From positions 36,825-100,824 of the forward strand of contig NZ_JALOCF010000013.1 in assembly GCF_023227905.1 (NCBI RefSeq): a DNA stretch of 64,000 nucleotides. Direction: 5' to 3'. Shown here piece after piece: positions 61,431-64,000 of the stretch. The translations under genes were made by a program, and so were the position numbers. The stretch's first letter is position 1; every line of letters begins with the position of its first letter. The stretch is from Methylobacter sp. (GTDB lineage: Bacteria; Pseudomonadota; Gammaproteobacteria; Methylococcales; Methylomonadaceae). The notes below the pieces were generated by a model. It was not told the origin of the DNA. It was given only the letters and a program-made list of their open reading frames with translations, and made no database searches.

Positions 61431-62774
61431 ATGAATCAGATTAATAATCTCGCCCGCCACACCCGCCTGCTCGAAATTGTCGGCGACACCGCCCGGGTTC
61501 GCGCCACAGGCAGGTCCTTCGGCGAAATGGCCGTCGTTGAAAACACCGATGGCGAGAGTTCTCTGGCGAAAGTGGTCGATCTGGACCGCGATATTGTCAG
61601 TCTTCAGGTGTTTTCCGGCGGCAAGGGCCTATCCACAGGCGCTACGGTCAACTTTCTTGGACGCGGCCTGGACGTGGTTTATTCGCTCAATATTCTGGGC
61701 AGGATATTCCGTGGTTCCGGCGACCCGATTGACGGCGGACCGGAACTCACGGTCGACCCGCGCATTCCGGTCGCTGGGCCGACCGTTAATCCGGTGATGC
61801 GGGTCATGCCTTCGCACATGATCGAAACCAAGGTACCGATGATCGATCTGTTCAATTGCCTGGTCGAAAGCCAGAAAATACCGATTTTCTCGGTGGCCGG
61901 CGAGCCGTATAACGAATTGCTCGCCCGCATCGGCTTCCAGGCCAATGCCGATGTGCTGGTTTTTGGCGGCATGGGGCTGATTTTCGACGATTACCACTTC
62001 TTTCGCACCTCATTCGAAGCGCATGGCGTGTTTCATCGGACCGTGATGTTTGTCAACCAGGCTTCGGACCCGCTGGTCGAGCGCTTGATGATCCCGGACA
62101 TGGCATTGGCGGTAGCCGAAAAAATGGCGGTCGAGGAAAACAAGCGGGTTCTGGTGTTGTTAACCGACATGACCGCTTATGCCGACGCGATGAAAGAACT
62201 CGGCGTCGCCCAGGAGCGGATTCCGGCCGTGCGGGGCTACATGGGCGATTTGTATACGCAGTTCGCGCAGCGCTATGAAAAGGCCTGCGACTTCAAGGGC
62301 GCCGGTTCGGTCACCATTCTGACCGCGACCACCATGCCCGGCGATGATGTCACTCACCCGGTTCCCGACAATACCGGCTATATCACCGAAGGGCAGTTTT
62401 ACCTGCACGACGGCTTTATCGACCCGTTCGGTTCCCTGTCGCGCTTAAAGCAGCACGTGATCGGCAAGGCCACGCGCGAGGATCACAGCCAAATCATGAA
62501 CACGATGATCCGCTTTTATTCCGGCTCCGTCGAAGCGAAAAAGAAGCAGGAAATGGCTTTCGAACTGTCGCCTTTCGATCACAAGCTGTTGAAGTTCGGT
62601 AAGCTGTTCAAGGAACGGTTCATGGACATCAAGGTTTCCATCCCGGTCATCGAAGCGCTGGATTTGTGCTGGCAGACCCTGGCGGAATGTTTCAGTAAAG
62701 ACGAGCTGCTGATGAAAAAGAATCTGGTCGACAAATATTTTCCGCAGCAAGTTGACGAAGCGGCGCAGGGGTAA
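61431..62774 (+). CDS. atpB: V-type ATP synthase/ATPase subunit B
   Basis: The non-catalytic head subunit of a V/A-type ATPase (447 residues). The family is clear from LGRIFRGSGDPIDGGPEL, PSHMIETKVPMIDLFNCL, SQKIPIFSVAGEPYNELLAR and LLTDMTAYADAMKE; as expected it lacks a true P-loop. The ATG at 61431 has GGGAG eight bases upstream and is preferred to a GTG just before it. It is followed by subunits D and I. Unusually, no catalytic subunit A precedes it: the operon starts here behind a DosR-like promoter. Confidence 0.93.
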   Translation: MNQINNLARHTRLLEIVGDTARVRATGRSFGEMAVVENTDGESSLAKVVDLDRDIVSLQVFSGGKGLSTGATVNFLGRGLDVVYSLNILGRIFRGSGDPIDGGPELTVDPRIPVAGPTVNPVMRVMPSHMIETKVPMIDLFNCLVESQKIPIFSVAGEPYNELLARIGFQANADVLVFGGMGLIFDDYHFFRTSFEAHGVFHRTVMFVNQASDPLVERLMIPDMALAVAEKMAVEENKRVLVLLTDMTAYADAMKELGVAQERIPAVRGYMGDLYTQFAQRYEKACDFKGAGSVTILTATTMPGDDVTHPVPDNTGYITEGQFYLHDGFIDPFGSLSRLKQHVIGKATREDHSQIMNTMIRFYSGSVEAKKKQEMAFELSPFDHKLLKFGKLFKERFMDIKVSIPVIEALDLCWQTLAECFSKDELLMKKNLVDKYFPQQVDEAAQG

Positions 62775-62780
62775 GCCGCC

Positions 62781-63404
62781 ATGGCCAAGCTGAAACTCAG
62801 CAAGCAGTCGATGCATCACCAACAGGAGCAATTGAAGCTGTATAAGCGCCTGTTGCCGTCGCTCGACCTGAAGCGTCGGCAATTGACGATGGAAGCACAG
62901 AAGGCGCAGGAAGAACACACCGCCGCCGTGGCGCAGATCGACGCGTTGGAGACGCGCATCGGCGAAGAATTGCCGATGCTCGCCGATGAAGGCCTACATT
63001 TGCGCGACCTGGTGGTCGTCAAAGGCTATAAGCTGGGTGAACAGAATATTGTCGGCGTCAGGCTGCCGGTGCTGGAATCGCTGGATTGTCAGGTCGCCGA
63101 GTATTCGCCTTTAGCGACGCCCGCTTGGCTCGACATCCTGGTGCAACGCTTGAAGGACGCTAAAACCTGTCGGCTGCGCGCCGAGATTGCCGCCAAGCGC
63201 CTGGATATTTTGCGCCTGCAATTGCGCCGGGTGACGCAACGGGTCAATTTGTTCGACAAAATCCTGATTCCGACCGCGCACCGTAACATCCAGCGCATCC
63301 GTATTTATCTCGGCGAAACCGAACGCGCCGCGGTGGTGACGTCAAAACTCGCCAAATCGAAACAATTGCAACAGCGTAACGCGCTCGCGGAGGCCCCGGA
63401 ATGA
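62781..63404 (+). CDS. atpD: V-type ATPase subunit D
   Basis: Central-stalk subunit of the V/A-type ATPase, 207 residues, mostly two long coiled helices: LSKQSMHHQQEQLKLYKRLL and LKRRQLTMEAQKAQEE at the start, RRVTQRVNLFDKILIPTAHR and NIQRIRIYLGETERAAV at the end, both family hallmarks. It starts six bases after the subunit B stop and overlaps subunit I by four bases (ATGA). Confidence 0.92.
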   Translation: MAKLKLSKQSMHHQQEQLKLYKRLLPSLDLKRRQLTMEAQKAQEEHTAAVAQIDALETRIGEELPMLADEGLHLRDLVVVKGYKLGEQNIVGVRLPVLESLDCQVAEYSPLATPAWLDILVQRLKDAKTCRLRAEIAAKRLDILRLQLRRVTQRVNLFDKILIPTAHRNIQRIRIYLGETERAAVVTSKLAKSKQLQQRNALAEAPE

Positions 63405-64000
63405 GCATCGTCCAATTAGAAAAGGTCACTTTCGTAGGCATGACCGAGGACCGGGAGCGCTTGCTGCAAGACTTGCAGGAACTGGGTTGCCTGCATATCG
63501 AACCGTTCGCGGCAGAAAGTGACAACCAAACTGCCGTAGACGCCAGTGCCGGTGGCCGCGAAGCACTGCAATTCTTGCGCGACTACCCGCAGCGGAGGCG
63601 GCAAAGCCGGGATACCAAGCGTTTCAACGCATTAGAAGTCGAACGTCAGGTGCTCGATGTGAGACAGCGCTTGCAAATGCTGTCCGATGAACGCGATTTT
63701 CTGATCAAACGCATCCAGGACCTGCGGCCGTGGGGCGATTTTGCATTTCCACCCTTGCCTGAAATGGGCGGCCTGCGCCTCTGGTTTTACATGATACCGC
63801 ACCGCGACATAGCTTTAATCAGGGATTTGGCACTGCCCCATGAGATCGTCAAGAAAGACAATCGCTATCGCTATGTGGTGGTCATTTCCGAAAACGAGCC
63901 CGAAGGCATGCCTGTCAACCGCACGCATATCGGTAGCCGGCCGCGTCATGAATTGGAAGCGCGCCTTGAAGAAGTGGAGTTGGCCATCGAAGACGTGCAA
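63401..64000 (+). CDS. atpI: V-type ATPase subunit I, N-terminal part (runs off the window)
   Basis: The open frame runs from the ATG at 63401 to the edge, 200 codons without a stop. It begins SIVQLEKVTFVGMTEDRERL and LLQDLQELGCLHIEPF, the standard start of the V-type subunit I (a-subunit) cytoplasmic domain, and contains coiled-coil stretches (VERQVLDVRQRLQMLSDERD). It would link the stator to the membrane ring. The membrane half lies outside the window. Confidence 0.9.
   Translation, partial: MSIVQLEKVTFVGMTEDRERLLQDLQELGCLHIEPFAAESDNQTAVDASAGGREALQFLRDYPQRRRQSRDTKRFNALEVERQVLDVRQRLQMLSDERDFLIKRIQDLRPWGDFAFPPLPEMGGLRLWFYMIPHRDIALIRDLALPHEIVKKDNRYRYVVVISENEPEGMPVNRTHIGSRPRHELEARLEEVELAIEDVQ

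Overview
The window looks like a chromosomal segment of a gammaproteobacterium with mid-range GC. The phosphoketolase, acetate kinase and glycogen-use cassette, the many small envelope lipoproteins and the B12 operon would suit a methanotroph of the Methylococcales. That placement is an inference from style and gene content: no methane-oxidation gene, rRNA or tRNA is present to prove it.

Layout. 1-1.4 kb: end of a sensor histidine kinase and a FixJ-type response regulator. 1.4-2.0 kb: a decayed secreted-protein gene. 2.1-11.7 kb: a cobalamin riboswitch followed by a tight twelve-gene operon for cobalt uptake and corrin-ring synthesis (cbtB, cbtA, cbiF, cbiX, cbiC, cbiD, cbiET, cbiL, split cbiG, cbiH with an extra domain, and a 2Fe-2S protein). 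12-19 kb (minus strand): a likely operon of envelope proteins ending in a lone receiver protein and a SpoIIAA-like protein. 19-28.4 kb: small lipoproteins, SYLF, META, Rap1a/Tai-like and glycine-zipper proteins, a patatin phospholipase with a cNMP-binding domain, and a membrane-protein paralogue, with a 0.3-kb segmental duplication. 28.5-43 kb: a carbohydrate cassette (GH63-like glucosidase, K+ channel, LOG protein, acetate kinase, glycogen debranching enzyme, histidine phosphatase, glycogen phosphorylase, phosphoketolase). 43-49.4 kb: a tripartite RND efflux pump. 49.9-54.1 kb: C39/DUF1269, DUF2950 and DUF3300 proteins. 55.2-60.9 kb: a transketolase-like enzyme, a glycoamylase-like protein, an L,D-transpeptidase and a small new gene. 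61.4 kb to the end: the start of a V-type ATPase operon (B, D, I).

The main finding is a recurrent 16-bp palindrome, consensus TTGGACTWWAGTCCAA, present eight times and always between genes. It closely resembles the core of the mycobacterial DosR/DevR dormancy box (GGGACTWWAGTCCC). At every copy a plausible sigma70 -10 hexamer lies 23 or 24 bp from the box on one side, which puts the box centre near -44, as expected for an activator of class II type. The adjacent genes are the receiver protein, the DUF2092 operon, a lipoprotein, the patatin protein, the GH63 glucosidase, the RND pump, DUF3300 and the V-ATPase. This suggests a previously undescribed low-oxygen or stasis-type regulon joining storage-carbohydrate use, ion pumping and envelope maintenance. 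The regulator is not identified; the FixJ-type protein at the left edge is one candidate.

Other points of note: two families of non-autonomous transposon-like elements with terminal inverted repeats and target duplications, one inserted against a box so that half of the box was duplicated; a CbiH fused to a ChuX/HutX-like haem-carrier domain; near-identical 50-bp gene starts shared by the unrelated atpB and DUF3300 genes; and small genes below usual size cut-offs.
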